A model generated the notes under the pieces. The model was not told where the DNA came from. It did no database searches and was given only the letters and a program-made list of their open reading frames with translations. 64,000 nt of DNA from Kitasatospora azatica KCTC 9699 (GTDB lineage Bacteria > Actinomycetota > Actinomycetes > Streptomycetales > Streptomycetaceae), in the NCBI RefSeq assembly GCF_000744785.1, contig NZ_JQMO01000003.1, forward strand, positions 3,534,001 to 3,598,000. The letters are read 5' to 3'. Below, piece after piece: positions 56,628 to 64,000 of the stretch. The number at the start of each line of letters is the position of its first letter. Within the stretch, counting starts at the first letter, position 1. The position numbers were made by a program, and so were the translations under genes.

Positions 56628-57856
56628 ACCTGCGCCGGCAGATCGCCGTCACCGTCGCGGTGGTCTCCTTCCTGGTCGCGCTCACCGTCGGCCTGCTGGT
56701 CCACCGGGCCTCGGTGGCCCAGCACACCGCACAGTCCCGCGCGGCCGCCGAGGCCGCGTTGGACGCCGTGCTGGACTACTACGACCGCACCGGAGCGCTG
56801 CCCTCGGCCTGGCACGCGCAGATCGACGCCCCGGGGCTGCCGGCCCCGCTGAGCCGGCTCGCCGCCCAGGGCCGGCACGGCTCGATGCTCGGCGACGGAC
56901 CGGCACCCGGGCACGGATCACCGCTCGGGCACGGATCACCGGGCAGCGCGATGTGGGCGGCGGGCCGCGCCGACGGCAAGGTCTTCTCGGTCTGGATCGA
57001 CTACGCCCCCGACGCCCGGGCGATCGCCGCACTGGACCGCACCATCATGGTCTCGGCGGCGCTCTCGGTGGTCGTCACCGCGCTGGCCGGTGTGCTGGTC
57101 GCCCACCGGATCAGCCGCCGGCTGCGCACCGCCGCCCGGATCGCCCGCACCATCGCCCAGGGCGACCTGGAGGCCCGGATCGGCCCGCTCGGCCGCCCGC
57201 GTGACGAGGTCGCGGAGCTGGCCGCCGCGCTGGACTCGATGTCGACGGTGCTGAGCAGCAAGCTGGCCAACGAGCAGCGGTTCACCGCCGACGTCGCGCA
57301 CGAGCTGCGCACCCCGCTCACCGGGCTGCTCACCGCGGCCGAGCTGCTGCCGCCGGGACGGCCGACCGAACTGGTGCAGGACCGGGTCCGGGTGCTGCGC
57401 GGGCTCACCGAGGACCTGTTGGAGGTCTCCCGGCTGGACGCCGGCGCCGAGACCCCCGAACTGGCCCGGGTCACCCTCGGTCCGCTGCTCAAGCGGATGC
57501 TCGACCCCGCGGTGGAGCTGCGGGTCCGGGCCGACGCCGAGGTGACCACCGACCCCCGCCGGCTCGACCGGGTGCTCGGCAACCTGGTCGCCAACGCTCG
57601 GCGGCACGGCGCCGCACCCGTGGTGGTGACGGTGGACGGCCCGGCGATCAGCGTCCGCGACCACGGCCCCGGCTATCCGGCCGAGGTGCTGGCGGACGGG
57701 CCGCAGCGGTTCCGCACCGGCGCCCGGGCCCGCGGGCAGGGGCACGGACTCGGCCTGACGATCGCCCAGGGGCACGCGGCGGCGCTCGGCGTCCGGCTGC
57801 GGCTGGGCAACCATCCGGACGGCGGGGCGCTGGCCGAACTGGTCTTCCCCGGCTGA
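56624..57856 (+). CDS. Sensor histidine kinase (CseC-like)
   Basis: GTG 56624 gives 410 residues. Two membrane segments (about 7-27 and 141-160) flank an extracytoplasmic domain that contains two copies of GHGSP from an 18-bp DNA repeat near 56910. HAMP follows (about 160-212). Phospho-acceptor His226 is in TADVAHELRTP; ATP-binding parts are NLVANARRHG, RDHGPGYP and GHGLGLTIA. The stop lies within an 18-bp tandem repeat. The pair may sense envelope stress. Confidence 0.9.
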   Translation: MNLRRQIAVTVAVVSFLVALTVGLLVHRASVAQHTAQSRAAAEAALDAVLDYYDRTGALPSAWHAQIDAPGLPAPLSRLAAQGRHGSMLGDGPAPGHGSPLGHGSPGSAMWAAGRADGKVFSVWIDYAPDARAIAALDRTIMVSAALSVVVTALAGVLVAHRISRRLRTAARIARTIAQGDLEARIGPLGRPRDEVAELAAALDSMSTVLSSKLANEQRFTADVAHELRTPLTGLLTAAELLPPGRPTELVQDRVRVLRGLTEDLLEVSRLDAGAETPELARVTLGPLLKRMLDPAVELRVRADAEVTTDPRRLDRVLGNLVANARRHGAAPVVVTVDGPAISVRDHGPGYPAEVLADGPQRFRTGARARGQGHGLGLTIAQGHAAALGVRLRLGNHPDGGALAELVFPG

Positions 57857-57911
57857 ACGGTCTTCCTCGACCGAACGGTGGTCCCCGGCCGAACGGTCGT
57901 CCCAGGTCGAG
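57841..57911 (+). repeat. 18-bp tandem repeat (four units) across the kinase stop codon
   Basis: Units start at 57841, 57859, 57877 and 57895 (the last is 17 bp). The pattern is GGTNNTCCCCGGCCGAAC with minor changes. The TGA stop (57854-57856) lies in the first unit; in later units one base change restores an Arg codon, so stop loss would extend the protein by repeats. Confidence 0.9.
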
Positions 57912-57919
57912 AGCGCAGG

Positions 57920-57951
57920 CAAAGGGCCCCGCGGGGGGACGGGGCCCTTTG
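57920..57951 (+). terminator. Terminator after the two-component operon
   Basis: CAAAGGGCCCCG (57920-57931) pairs perfectly with CGGGGCCCTTTG (57940-57951), loop 8 nt. Confidence 0.85.
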
Positions 57952-58275
57952 TCGCTCAGCACACGGCGTCAGGGCTGCGCCGGTGCTGGGTGGCGGCGCC
58001 GGGGGAGGAGCGCCGCCACTATTCGGTTGGCTTCGGGGTGTGCGCCGGGCGGATGCCGGAGAGGTGGTCCGGGCCGCCGATCGGGCGCCTCGTCCTCACG
58101 GAGCGTGAGGTGATACCCACTGTGACCGCCGATGGGCGGGAGCAGCGGAGCGGATGGTCCACCGGCCGGACACGGCCACCGGCAAACCGCCTCCCTGCAT
58201 CGTGGTGGACAGAGGCCGTGCTCTGCAACCGATTCGGCGGACTTCGACACAGTCCATTTTCTGCCACCCCCATTC

Positions 58276-58290
58276 CTGACACGGTGTCAG
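58276..58290. promoter_or_regulatory. 15-bp palindrome, possible operator
   Basis: CTGACAC-G-GTGTCAG is a perfect palindrome around one base. TGTCAGC at its right end (58285-58291) recurs at 58307-58313, 22 bp or two helical turns away. This looks like a regulator-binding array, but no flanking gene start is close. Confidence 0.4.
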
Positions 58291-58701
58291 CATGCTGCCG
58301 GGTACCTGTCAGCCGCAGTACTGGTTGGTAACCGACGGTAGTCACACCGGTGAGCGCCGGGCGGCGCGGCGGTGGCCCGGGCGTCCCCGGAGCCTGCCGC
58401 CGCACCTCCTGGCGCAGTCGTGAGCCGGCCGCTGTCCCCTGCCGCCGGTCCACCGCACCCGCGCACGGTCCCACGGCGCGCCCGTCCGACCGCCGGCCGG
58501 CTGTGGGGCGCCACATGTGCGGGTGGACTGGACTTTCCACGCGTGGTCCTGCCGTGCCGTACGGGCGCGGGCCCGGGCGCCGGTGCGGTCGCACCTGGCG
58601 GGTGCGGCGCGGTCGTACGGTCACCAGCTCAACGAGGCCGCCCCCGGCCCGGACACGCACCGCGCGGCAAAGGGTGGCAAAGGGGTGAACAGGCGGCCCG
58701 G

Positions 58702-58707
58702 TAGAAT
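58702..58707 (+). promoter_or_regulatory. -10 element of guaA
   Basis: TAGAAT fits TANNNT well, in the context CGGTAGAATCG. The leader to the guaA GTG would be about 33 nt. The sequence at -35 (CAAAGG or AAAGGG) is not a good match, so activation may be needed. Confidence 0.5.
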
Positions 58708-58746
58708 CGAAGCCGACACCCCCACATCGCTGCCGGAAGGCCGTCT

Positions 58747-60333
58747 GTGTCCTCTGCTACCCCCGACCAGTCCGTGCCGCCGGTCGACACCGTCCTGGTG
58801 GTCGACTTCGGCGCCCAGTACGCCCAGCTCATCGCCCGCCGGGTGCGTGAGGCACGGGTCTACAGCGAGATCGTGCCGAGCTCCATGCCGGTCGCCGAGA
58901 TGCTCGCCAAGAACCCGAAGGCGATCATCCTCTCCGGCGGCCCGTCCTCGGTCTACGAGGAGGGCGCGCCGCGGCTCGACCGCGCGATCTTCGAGGCCGG
59001 GGTCCCGGTCTTCGGCATGTGCTACGGCTTCCAGCTGATGGCGATCACGCTCGGCGGGACCGTCGACAACAGCGGTGCCCGTGAGTACGGCCGCACCCCG
59101 CTGCACGTCAGCAAGTCCGGCTCCACCCTCTTCGAGGGCACCCCGGCCGAGCAGTCGGTCTGGATGTCGCACGGCGACGCCTGCTCCGCCGCCCCCGAGG
59201 GCTTCACCGTGACCGCCTCCACCGACGTGGTCCCGGTCGCCGCCTTCGAGAACGACGAGGCCAAGCTCTACGGCGTCCAGTACCACCCCGAGGTGCTGCA
59301 CTCCACGCACGGTCAGCAGATCCTCGAGCACTTCCTCTACCGCGGCGCGGGCATCGCCCCGACCTGGACCACCCACAACGTGGTGGACGAGCAGATCGCG
59401 CTGATCAAGGAGCAGGTCGGCGACAAGCGCGCGATCTGCGGCCTGTCCGGCGGCGTGGACTCCGCGGTGGCGGCGGCCCTGGTGGCCAAGGCCATCGGCG
59501 ACCAGCTGACCTGCGTGTACGTGGACCACGGTCTGATGCGCAAGGGCGAGACCGAGCAGGTCGAGAAGGACTTCGTGGCCGCCACCGGCGTCAAGCTCAA
59601 GGTGGTGGACGCCGAGGAGCGCTTCCTGACCGCGCTCAAGGGCGTCAGCGACCCGGAGGAGAAGCGCAAGATCATCGGCCGGGAGTTCATCCGGGTCTTC
59701 GAGCAGGCGCAGGCCGAGATCATCGCGGACGAGGGTCCGGCGGTGGAGTTCCTGGTCCAGGGCACCCTCTACCCGGACGTGGTGGAGTCCGGCGGCGGCA
59801 CCGGCACCGCCAACATCAAGTCCCACCACAACGTCGGCGGCCTGCCCGAGGACCTCGAGTTCCAGCTGGTCGAGCCGCTGCGCAAGCTGTTCAAGGACGA
59901 GGTCCGGATGGTCGGCCAGGAGCTCGGCCTGCCGGAGGAGATCGTCCAGCGCCAGCCGTTCCCCGGCCCCGGCCTGGGCATCCGGATCGTCGGCGAGGTC
60001 ACCAAGGAGCGCCTGGACCTGCTGCGCGAGGCCGACGCCATCGCCCGCGAGGAGCTGACCCTGGCCGGCCTGGACCGCGAGATCTGGCAGTGCCCGGTGG
60101 TGCTGCTGGCCGACGTCCGCAGCGTCGGCGTGCAGGGCGACGGTCGCACCTACGGCCACCCGATCGTGCTGCGCCCGGTCTCCTCCGAGGACGCGATGAC
60201 CGCCGACTGGTCGCGCCTGCCCTACGAGGTGCTGGCCAAGATCTCCACCCGGATCACCAACGAGGTGCGCGACGTCAACCGCGTGGTGCTGGACGTCACC
60301 AGCAAGCCGCCGGGCACCATCGAGTGGGAGTAG
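58747..60333 (+). CDS. guaA: GMP synthase (glutamine-hydrolysing)
   Basis: Converts XMP to GMP using ATP and glutamine. GTG 58747 follows GGAAGG and gives 528 residues. The class I amidotransferase domain (about 15-210) has the nucleophile Cys in GMCYGFQ and the HPEV His. The ATP pyrophosphatase loop is [10 protein letters not shown]. The C-terminal dimerisation domain ends [13 protein letters not shown]. It is monocistronic, ending in a 21-bp hairpin. Confidence 0.97.
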   Translation: MSSATPDQSVPPVDTVLVVDFGAQYAQLIARRVREARVYSEIVPSSMPVAEMLAKNPKAIILSGGPSSVYEEGAPRLDRAIFEAGVPVFGMCYGFQLMAITLGGTVDNSGAREYGRTPLHVSKSGSTLFEGTPAEQSVWMSHGDACSAAPEGFTVTASTDVVPVAAFENDEAKLYGVQYHPEVLHSTHGQQILEHFLYRGAGIAPTWTTHNVVDEQIALIKEQVGDKRAICGLSGGVDSAVAAALVAKAIGDQLTCVYVDHGLMRKGETEQVEKDFVAATGVKLKVVDAEERFLTALKGVSDPEEKRKIIGREFIRVFEQAQAEIIADEGPAVEFLVQGTLYPDVVESGGGTGTANIKSHHNVGGLPEDLEFQLVEPLRKLFKDEVRMVGQELGLPEEIVQRQPFPGPGLGIRIVGEVTKERLDLLREADAIAREELTLAGLDREIWQCPVVLLADVRSVGVQGDGRTYGHPIVLRPVSSEDAMTADWSRLPYEVLAKISTRITNEVRDVNRVVLDVTSKPPGTIEWE

Positions 60334-60354
60334 AAACTCCCGCGCGCTGATGTG

Positions 60355-60402
60355 AACGGCCGCACCGCCATCCACGTACCTGTGGATGGCGGTGCGGCCG
60401 TT
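60355..60402 (+). terminator. Very strong hairpin after guaA
   Basis: A perfect 21-bp stem (60355-60375 with 60382-60402) with a 6-nt loop, followed by AGGGCC. It is the longest perfect stem in the window. Confidence 0.9.
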
Positions 60403-60417
60403 AGGGCCTGTCCGGCC
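60403..60417 (+). repeat. Left 15-bp inverted repeat flanking the DoxX-Rieske gene
   Basis: AGGGCCTGTCCGGCC is the exact reverse complement of 61634-61648. It begins directly after the guaA terminator. Confidence 0.85.
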
Positions 60418-60541
60418 AGGTCGCGGGTGCGGTCGGATCTGACGCTCGCGTGATCGGGATACCGTCGAAAACGAGCGGGACCGGGCAGAATGCGGATCGG
60501 ACCAATCGGGAACTGACGGGCCGTACGGGAAGGGTGACGAG

Positions 60542-61633
60542 ATGATGGAGGGCACCAGGGACTCGGTCGGCGCCGAGGACCCGGGAGCGAACCGACCGGC
60601 CCCAGCCGCACCGGCGGCCTCGGGGCCGGCCGGCCGCGCCGGCGAGCTGCGGGCCCTCGGTCGGCGCTACGCGCTGCTGCCGTTGCGCCTGTTCCTCGGC
60701 ATCACCTTCGCCTACGCGGGCCTGGACAAGCTCGCCGACAGCCACTACCTGTCGGGCAAGGGCGACCCGCAGTCCTTCTACGCGCAGACCCTGGCCGCCA
60801 AGCCGCACAGCCCGATCGGCTGGCTGCTGGAACCGGCTCTGCACGCGCCCACCTTCTTCGCCCTGCTGATCGCCTTCGGCGAGCTGGCGGTCGGGCTCGG
60901 CACCCTGGTCGGCCTCTGGGGGCGGATCGCCGCACTCGGCGGCGGTGCGCTCAGCCTGACCCTCTTCCTCACCATCAGCTGGAACGTCTCGCCCTACTAC
61001 CTGGGCAACGACCTGCCCTACCTGATGGCCTGGACCGCGCTGCTGCTGGCCGGGACGCCGTACCTGTCGGTCGACGGCTTCCTGGCCCGGCGCGCCGAAC
61101 GCGACCGGGCCCGCGGGCTGAGCGAGGACGCGGTGCGCCGCCGCACCTTCATGGACGGCGGGATCGCGGCGGTCGCGCTCGGCGGGGCCGGGCTGCTGGC
61201 CGGCTCGCTGACCGCCACCTTCGTGCGCAAGAAGCCGAAGCCGGTGGCGGCGGCGCCCACCCCGGCCCCGCCGAGCGGCACCGGCGGCACCGGCGGTACG
61301 GGCAGCGGCGGCGGCACGGGCTCGAAGGTCTCGGTCGCCGTCGCCGACGTCCCGGTCGGTGGCTCGGCCACCGTCAAGGACCCGGCCAGCGGCGACGCGA
61401 TCTACATCCTCCAGCCCAAGTCCGGCCAGTACTGCGGCCTCTCCTCGATCTGCACGCACGCCGGCTGCACCGTCGACCCGCCGAAGAACGGGCAGCTCAA
61501 CTGCCCGTGCCACGGCTCCAAGTTCGACGCCGCCACCGGCGCGGTGATCACCGGCCCCGCGATCAAGCCGCTGCCCAAGTACACCGTCACCAAGGACGGC
61601 GACCGCCTGGACCTCGGGCCGCTGAGCTCCTAG
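60542..61633 (+). CDS. DoxX membrane domain fused to a Rieske [2Fe-2S] domain
   Basis: ATG 60542 (or 60545) follows GGGAAGGG and gives 363 residues. The N-terminal half (about 40-190) has four membrane segments of the DoxX/DoxD type, starting RYALLPLRLFLGITFAYAGLDKLA. A second hydrophobic stretch near 205-225 (FMDGGIAAVALGGAGLLAGS) precedes a Gly/Thr linker. The Rieske domain has CTHAGC and CPCHGSKFD, the ligands for the cluster. It may be a membrane redox protein linked to quinone; partner unknown. Confidence 0.88.
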   Translation: MMEGTRDSVGAEDPGANRPAPAAPAASGPAGRAGELRALGRRYALLPLRLFLGITFAYAGLDKLADSHYLSGKGDPQSFYAQTLAAKPHSPIGWLLEPALHAPTFFALLIAFGELAVGLGTLVGLWGRIAALGGGALSLTLFLTISWNVSPYYLGNDLPYLMAWTALLLAGTPYLSVDGFLARRAERDRARGLSEDAVRRRTFMDGGIAAVALGGAGLLAGSLTATFVRKKPKPVAAAPTPAPPSGTGGTGGTGSGGGTGSKVSVAVADVPVGGSATVKDPASGDAIYILQPKSGQYCGLSSICTHAGCTVDPPKNGQLNCPCHGSKFDAATGAVITGPAIKPLPKYTVTKDGDRLDLGPLSS

Positions 61634-61648
61634 GGCCGGACAGGCCCT
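61634..61648 (+). repeat. Right 15-bp inverted repeat flanking the DoxX-Rieske gene
   Basis: GGCCGGACAGGCCCT begins at the base after the DoxX-Rieske stop codon and is the exact reverse complement of 60403-60417. Confidence 0.85.
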
Positions 61649-61682
61649 GGCAGCGGCCCCGGGACGGGCCGCTGCGAACCGG

Positions 61683-61898
61683 CTACTTGCGCTCCGGGTC
61701 GTCCGACCGCCCGCGGCGGGACATCGCCGCCACCGCGCCGGCCAGGCCCGCGGTGCCCAGCACGATGAAGGTGACCGGGATCACGATCCGCCCGTTCACC
61801 GAGAAGTTGTTGAGCGAGGCGACCAGGTAGATCACGGCGAGCACGGTGAACAACCCGCCGGCCATGAACGAGAAGAGGTCGAACCGGTGCCGCTTCAT
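61683..61898 (-). CDS. Small membrane protein coupled to the PspC-domain protein
   Basis: A 71-residue protein (MKRHRFDLFSFMAGGLFTVL) with two hydrophobic segments (about 10-29 and 37-60) and a charged end RRGRSDDPERK. The ATG overlaps the upstream stop (ATGA), so the two are translationally coupled. Family not recognised with certainty; small partners like this follow PspC genes in other streptomycetes as I recall. Confidence 0.8.
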   Translation of the reverse strand: MKRHRFDLFSFMAGGLFTVLAVIYLVASLNNFSVNGRIVIPVTFIVLGTAGLAGAVAAMSRRGRSDDPERK

Positions 61899-63451
61899 CC
61901 CTGTACCACCTGAATGTCGCCGAGACCGACCTCGATGGTGAGGTCGATGGTTCCCTTGTTGCTCGCCCCGCCCACCGGGTCGAGATGGACCTTGCGGTGC
62001 GAGCCCACACCGCTGTTCTCGTTCCCGTTGGGCAGGCTCACATTGCCGACCAGGGTGCGCAGGTCGAGGTCGGCCGCGACGTTCGGTGGCAGCATCACGT
62101 GCACATCGCCGGTGCCCAGCTTGACCGTTGTGCCGACGGTGGAGCCGGCCGGGTCGACCGCCCGCAGGTCGAGGTTGAGGTCGCCGACGCCGAGCACGTA
62201 CTCGTGCTGCACCGCGGCCGCGCCGGCCGGGGCGAAGGTGCGGTCGCCGATCGCGTTGTTGTGCACCTGGGCGGAGCTGCCGAGACCCGCCAGGGCCAGC
62301 GTCAGGACCAGCGCGGGAAGCGCCAGCACCCGGGCCCGGCCGACCTTGGCGCCGAGCAGGATGGTCAGGCCGAGCACCAGCAGGCCGGTGGCCAACACGG
62401 TGGAGAGCAGCACGGTGGTCGACTGGCCGTGCACATTGGCCGACCAGACCGCCCAGGAGGCGCCGGCCGCGGCCAGCAGTCCGAGCGGGGCCAGCGCGGA
62501 GCGCGACCGGCGCTCGCGGCGGGCCGGAGCCGGGGCGGGGCGGGCCGGGTCGGGGCGGGTCGGTGGGGTGTCCTTGCGCAGCGGGTCGCCCTCGGGCAGG
62601 TCGGCGCGCTGCCACCAGGCCTGGGCGGGGGTGCCCGGCGGCGGGGTGGCGCCGTACGGGTTGCGCTCGGGGTGGCGCGGGTCCCAGAGGTAGCCGGTGC
62701 GGCTCGGCGGCGTGTCGGCCGGGGCGTCCTTGCTCAGGTCGACCCCGGCCCGCATCTCGGTCTTGTGGCCGTGCCACTGCTCCCTGCGGTCGTCCCACTC
62801 GGCCTTGCGGGCGGACCACTCCTCGTGCATCCCGGCCTTGCGGGCGGTCCACTCGGCGTGGAAGTCCTGCCGCCAGGTCTTCCAGTCCGCCAGCGGCGAG
62901 GCCGCGCCCAGACCAGCCGCGCCCGGACCGGCCCCGGCCGTGCCCGCGGTCGGTCGGTCGTAGGGACCGCCCGGGCGCGGCGCGGTGCCCATGCCCCGGG
63001 CCCGGCGGCGCCGCTCCGGGTCGTGCCGGACCGCGAAGAAGACCAGCGCGCCGAGCAGCAGCAGCGGGGAGATCGAGTCACCGCTGTCCATCCAGGAGAA
63101 GAAGACCCCGGTGCCGATCACGGTGAGCAGTACCGCGCCGATCGACTGTCCGTCGACCCGCCCGGTCAGCACCCGCTGCAGCTCGGTCCGCCCGTGCTTG
63201 CCGTCGGGGTGCTCGGTCGGCACGATCAGCCAGGCCAGCCCGTACAGGAACAGCCCGAGCCCGCCGGTCAGGCAGAGCACCGCGGTCACCACCCGGAAGA
63301 CCACCGGGTCGATGTCCAGGTGCCGTCCGAGCCCGCCGCACACCCCGGCCACCACGCGATGGTCCTCGCTGCGGGTGAGCGGCGGGCGGGCGTCCGCCGG
63401 TTGCTCCTGGACGCCCGGATCAGTGGGCACCGTGCTCTGCTCCTCGGTCAT
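61895..63451 (-). CDS. PspC-domain membrane protein with C-terminal LiaF-like region
   Basis: ATG 63451 gives 518 residues. The PspC domain (about 26-85) has RVVAGVCGGLGRHLDIDPVVFRV and GLAWLIVPTE. Two membrane segments follow, then a long charged linker with several Trp (DWKTWRQDF, AEWTARKAG repeats). A second membrane part (about 330-400) leads to a beta-rich end (VGDLNLDLRAVDPAGS, GDVHVMLPPNVAADLDLRTL) like the domain of LiaF and related wall-stress regulators. Likely envelope-stress function; no sensor kinase is adjacent within the window. Confidence 0.85.
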   Translation of the reverse strand: MTEEQSTVPTDPGVQEQPADARPPLTRSEDHRVVAGVCGGLGRHLDIDPVVFRVVTAVLCLTGGLGLFLYGLAWLIVPTEHPDGKHGRTELQRVLTGRVDGQSIGAVLLTVIGTGVFFSWMDSGDSISPLLLLGALVFFAVRHDPERRRRARGMGTAPRPGGPYDRPTAGTAGAGPGAAGLGAASPLADWKTWRQDFHAEWTARKAGMHEEWSARKAEWDDRREQWHGHKTEMRAGVDLSKDAPADTPPSRTGYLWDPRHPERNPYGATPPPGTPAQAWWQRADLPEGDPLRKDTPPTRPDPARPAPAPARRERRSRSALAPLGLLAAAGASWAVWSANVHGQSTTVLLSTVLATGLLVLGLTILLGAKVGRARVLALPALVLTLALAGLGSSAQVHNNAIGDRTFAPAGAAAVQHEYVLGVGDLNLDLRAVDPAGSTVGTTVKLGTGDVHVMLPPNVAADLDLRTLVGNVSLPNGNENSGVGSHRKVHLDPVGGASNKGTIDLTIEVGLGDIQVVQG

Positions 63452-63506
63452 GTCCCTATCCTGCGGGCTGCCGAGGCCGAGCGGGACCGGGATCGGCCCG
63501 GTGCGG

Positions 63507-63553
63507 ACCCTGATCTCTCCCTGAGAGGGGCTCAGGGTGGAAGGGATCAGGGT
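63507..63553. other. Nested inverted repeat upstream of the PspC gene
   Basis: ACCCTGATC (63507-63515) pairs with GATCAGGGT (63545-63553), and inside it CCCTGA (63519-63524) pairs with TCAGGG (63532-63537). It sits between the PspC start and the FG-GAP gene stop, and could be a terminator for the latter or an operator for the former. Confidence 0.55.
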
Positions 63554-63586
63554 GCACCAGCCGGTCCCGCTGCGCAGCCGACGTCG

Positions 63587-64000
63587 CTACTGCTCCGAGA
63601 CGGTGCCGGTGGCCACCTGGCCCAGGCCGAGCCAGCCGCCACCGCCGTCGCCGCCGTGGTTGAGGAAGAGGTTCACCGCACCGGTGGGGGTGACCTGGAG
63701 GTAGTCGGCCTTGCGATCGCCGTCGAAGTCGGCGAGGCGGACCTGGTTCTGGTCGCTGGTCTGGCCGGTGGCGACCTGGCCCAGGTTCTGCCAGCCGCCG
63801 CCGGTGTCGCCGCCGCGGTTCAGGAAGACGTGGACCGAGCCGTCGGGGTTGATGACGGTGTAGTCGGCGCGGCCGTCGCCGTCGAAGTCGGCGAAGCGGA
63901 CCCGGGTGCGGTCACCGGTCTGGCCGGTGGCGACCTGGCCGAGGTTCTGCCAGCCGCCGTGACCGTCGCCGCCGTTGTTCTGGAAGACGTCCACCGAGCC
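63587..64000 (-). CDS. FG-GAP/VCBS repeat protein (5' end beyond the window)
   Basis: The frame is open to the window edge on the minus strand, so only the last 137 residues are seen. They form parts of three repeats of 53 residues: FADFDGDGRADY and LADFDGDRKADY are calcium-binding FG-GAP loops, separated by GGWQNLGQVATGQT. These repeats build beta-propellers in secreted proteins. The DNA repeats (159-bp period) are also conserved. The type of N-terminal domain is unknown. Confidence 0.85.
   Translation of the reverse strand, partial: GSVDVFQNNGGDGHGGWQNLGQVATGQTGDRTRVRFADFDGDGRADYTVINPDGSVHVFLNRGGDTGGGWQNLGQVATGQTSDQNQVRLADFDGDRKADYLQVTPTGAVNLFLNHGGDGGGGWLGLGQVATGTVSEQ

Larger units (their letters stand above)
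57957..58746. other. 790-nt region without a convincing gene before guaA
   Basis: Open frames exist on both strands (for example 58019-58660 minus and 58372-58704 plus) but encode Arg/Pro/Gly-rich sequence without recognisable domains. The region holds a CCTCAC/GTGAGG hairpin (58094-58110), a 15-bp palindrome (58276-58290), TGTCAGC direct repeats, and a GGTAACCGACGG element at 58327. It may contain a regulatory RNA or the remains of a lost gene. Confidence 0.6.

Noticed and set aside
55141-57856. The canonical sigE-cseABC operon
   Set aside because: No sigma-E gene precedes it; the flanking genes are a sortase and guaA. The regulator and kinase are only CseB/C-like, so I gave no cse symbols.
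58019-58660. A possible 213-residue gene on the minus strand upstream of guaA
   Set aside because: Arg/Pro/Gly-rich translation, no domain, no ribosome-binding site, and overlapping equally weak frames on the other strand.
58372-58704. A possible 110-residue plus-strand gene before guaA
   Set aside because: No recognisable family, low complexity, and it covers the likely guaA promoter.
60403-61648. An insertion sequence or transposon
   Set aside because: There is no transposase, and I could not identify a target-site duplication; the inverted repeats are reported as an observation only.

Overview
The window is GC-rich chromosomal DNA of a mycelial actinobacterium of the Streptomycetaceae (Streptomyces, Kitasatospora or a close relative). 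The clearest evidence is developmental: a WhiD-type WhiB-like protein is divergent from a BldM response regulator whose upstream region carries a near-perfect sigma-BldN promoter. Many GTG starts, high GC at third codon positions, a GroEL1 with a His-rich tail, and an order matching the S. coelicolor SCO47xx core region (from memory, not searched) agree with this. All is core chromosome; I see no phage, plasmid, CRISPR array, rRNA or tRNA.

Layout. 1-7.5 kb: end of the S10 operon (rplB to rpsQ) and the spc operon (rplN to rplO). 7.8-14.7 kb: secY-adk-map, mscL, then infA-rpmJ-rpsM-rpsK-rpoA-rplQ, with no rpsD between rpsK and rpoA. 14.7-18.7 kb: truA, an ABC-F ATPase, and rplM-rpsI. 18.7-27.6 kb: envelope and cofactor genes glmM, coaA (opposite strand), glmS, acpS, the NAD(P)HX repair enzyme, alr and an alpha/beta hydrolase. 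27.6-33 kb: the t6A genes tsaE, tsaB, rimI and tsaD, interrupted by a LAXTG-type surface protein, a possible iron-regulated small ORF and a degenerate YkuD-like protein. 33-36.4 kb: a deacetylase-like lipoprotein, a secreted seven-repeat beta-propeller and a methyltransferase.

36.4-45 kb: groES-groEL1 under two CIRCE operators, a LysR regulator, whiD, bldM, an ECF sigma factor (SigD/ShbA type), guaB and a GuaB3-like paralogue without the catalytic Cys. 45-50.3 kb: two membrane Ser/Thr kinases flanking a membrane pseudokinase. 50.3-53.8 kb: an aldehyde dehydrogenase and a GMC oxidoreductase with a four-Cys cluster. 53.9-57.9 kb: a possible envelope module of surface protein, class F-like sortase, lipoprotein, and a CseB/CseC-like two-component pair. 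58.7-64 kb: guaA, a DoxX-Rieske fusion bounded by a 15-bp inverted repeat, a PspC-domain protein with a small membrane partner, and the end of an FG-GAP repeat protein.

Themes. Much of the region serves translation (ribosome, initiation, t6A, Sec export) and precursor supply for wall and nucleotides. Around it sit envelope sensing and surface display. Two sequence-level patterns are less expected: short tandem duplications lying across stop codons in at least four genes, and a set of genes whose start codon lies 6-7 nt after a -10-like hexamer, which predicts leaderless mRNAs.
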